A DNA stretch of 64,000 nt from Anolis sagrei (lineage: Eukaryota; Chordata; Lepidosauria; Squamata; Anolidae). The stretch lies in NCBI RefSeq assembly GCF_037176765.1, contig NC_090026.1, forward strand, positions 132,120,752 through 132,184,751, written 5' to 3'. Shown in pieces: positions 52,412-64,000 of the stretch (within the stretch, counting starts at the first letter, position 1; each line of letters starts with the position of its first letter). A model generated the notes under the pieces. The model worked only from the letters and a program-made list of their open reading frames with translations. It made no database searches and was not told where the DNA came from. Both the position numbers and the translations under genes were made by a program.

Positions 52412-52562
52412 TTTGAAGTTATTATGAATCATTGTTTCATAATGTGTGAGGGTCACACTCAAACTGCAATGTCCTGAAGGCTCTGTCAAGTGACCAATCC
52501 CAGGATTCTGTAGGATCTGGAGGTGAGACATTTGAAGGGATTTTAAGGAGATTGCTCTATAA

Positions 52563-52700
52563 CAGGCATGGGCAAACTTGGGCCCTCCAGGTGTTTTGGA
52601 CTGCAACTCCCACAATTCCGAACAGCCTACCGGCTGTTCGGAATTGTGGGAGTTGTAGTCCAAAACACCTGGAGGGAAGGCCCAAGTTTGCCCATGCCTG
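52563..52700. mobile_element. 138-bp palindromic hAT MITE
   Basis: CAGGCATGGGCAAACTTGGG and its near-perfect inverse, with an 8-bp target duplication CTCTATAA (52555-52562, 52701-52708). This is the cleanest copy of the family. Confidence 0.93.
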
Positions 52701-52768
52701 CTCTATAAGCTAAGGCACATTTTGAATCAAAACATTTGCAAGCAAAGGCATGGTTGACCGGAGGTTGC

Positions 52769-63072
<10,304 letters not shown>

Positions 63073-63226
63073 CTGCAAAATACAAAGCAGGAAGGAAAGT
63101 GTGAAAGAAGCAACATGGTAAGAGCTGTTCAACCATTTTTTATTTAATGTATTGTCGAAGGCTTTCATGACCGGAATCACTGGGTTGCTGTAGGTTTTTT
63201 CGGGCTATATGGCCATGGTCTAGAGG

Positions 63227-63284
63227 CATTCTCTCCTGACGTTTCGCCTGCATCTGTGGCAAGCATCCTCAGAGGTAGTGAGGT
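63227..63284 (-). ncRNA. Hammerhead-like motif, left arm
   Basis: CTGAGGA (63272-63266) and GAAACGTC (63245-63238) on the minus strand, with the stem GCTTGC/GCAGGC. Confidence 0.5.
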
Positions 63285-63756
63285 CTGTTGGAACTAGGAA
63301 AGTGGGTTTATATATCTGTGGAATGACCAGGGTGGGACAAAGGACTCTTGTCTGCTGGAGCTAGGTGTGACTGTTTCAACTGACCACCTTAATTAGCATT
63401 TGATGGCCTGGCAGTGCCTGGAGCAATCCTTTGTTGAGAGGTGATTAGATGTCCTTGTTTGTTTCCTCTCTGTTGTTGTGCTGTTGTAATTTTAGAGTTT
63501 TTTTTAATACTGGTAGCCAGGTTTTGTTCATTTTCATGGTTTCCTCCTTTCTGTTGAAATTGTCCACGTGCTTGTGTATGAACAAATGAACAAAATCACC
63601 GCTCAACAAAAGTTACTCCAAGCACTGTCAGGCCATTATATGCTAATCAAGGTGATCAGTTGAAACATTCCCACCTAGCTCCAGCAGACAAGAGTTCTTC
63701 GTCCCACCCTGGTCATTCCACAGATATATAAACCCTTTTTCCTAGTTCCAACAGAC

Positions 63757-63812
63757 CTCACTACGTCTGAGGATGCTTGCCATAGATGCAGGCGAAACGT
63801 CAGGAGAGAATG
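63757..63812 (+). ncRNA. Hammerhead-like motif, right arm
   Basis: CTGAGGA (63767-63773) and GAAACGTC (63794-63801), with the stem GCTTGC/GCAGGC. Confidence 0.5.
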
Positions 63813-63858
63813 CCTCTAGACCATGGCCATACAGCCCGAAAAAACCTACAACAACCCA

Positions 63859-64000
63859 TTATTTATTTATTTCTATCCCGCTTTTCTCCCTTGGAATATT
63901 TCATATTGGAGTCTGATGGAGCCTCCTTCTCTGCAAGTTTCTAAGCAGATGGTGATGGGCATCTGTTGGGAGGGCTTGGGTGGTGTCTTCCTGCCTGGCA
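63859..64000. repeat. L2/SINE tail then old CR1-like end, cut by the window
   Basis: TTATTTATTTATTTCTATCC followed by GAGTCTGATGGAGCCTCCTT. In intron 1 of the CYP2 gene. Confidence 0.4.

Larger units (their letters stand above)
63147..63858. mobile_element. Penelope-like copy with inverted arms (CYP2 intron 1)
   Basis: Left arm (minus) starts ATTGTCGAAGGCTTTCATGA. Right arm (plus) ends GAAAAAACCTACAACAACCC. Flanks are AT-rich, so the target duplication is unclear. Confidence 0.85.

Overview
The window reads as nuclear DNA of a squamate reptile, most likely a lizard. It holds split genes with GT/AG introns and a dense mix of CR1, L2, BovB-type and other LINEs, tRNA-headed SINEs, Penelope-like elements and many non-autonomous hAT transposons. 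It has no operons and no bacterial features. The species cannot be fixed from the sequence alone.

Four host genes are visible. Three are cathelicidin (antimicrobial peptide precursor) genes, each with four exons joined in phase 0: gene A on the minus strand (10723 to 3235), gene B on the minus strand (22199 to 16927) and gene C on the plus strand (38947 to 48928). Exons 1-3 encode the signal peptide and the four-cysteine cathelin domain, and exon 4 encodes the peptide itself. The three peptides differ sharply: A is Gly/Phe/His-rich, B is a long Lys/Arg peptide like those of snakes, and C resembles chicken CATH-2. The fourth gene, on the minus strand from 63072 to 52769, is a cytochrome P450 family 2 gene. 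Exons 2-9 are present with the exon sizes usual for CYP2; exon 1 lies beyond the right edge. A and B are tandem, B and C are divergent across about 16.7 kb, and C and CYP2 converge.

Region by region: 0-3 kb is an old L2 split by other insertions; 3.2-10.7 kb is gene A, with a large pyrimidine tract in intron 3 and an L2/LINE nest in intron 1; 10.8-16.4 kb is spacer with a GATA/GATG array, Penelope-like pieces and a LINE; 16.5-22.2 kb is gene B, whose intron 3 holds a hAT element with GC-rich hairpins; 22.3-28.9 kb is repeats, including a CR1 copy with an open reverse transcriptase frame; 28.95-33.2 kb is a 94-bp tandem array with a recent 282-bp higher-order block; 33.7-37.1 kb is degenerate tandem repeat, GAGATA arrays and an L2; 38.9-49.1 kb is gene C; 49.3-51.06 kb is a second large pyrimidine tract; 51-52.7 kb is nested hAT copies; 52.8-63.1 kb is the P450 gene with repeats nested in its introns.

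The most interesting signals are the cathelicidin cluster with its divergent peptides, hammerhead-ribozyme-like motifs in palindromic Penelope-like copies bounded by 12-13 bp target duplications, two hAT insertions at the mirror-image site of one such palindrome, and a satellite that appears to have grown from one arm of a palindromic transposon.
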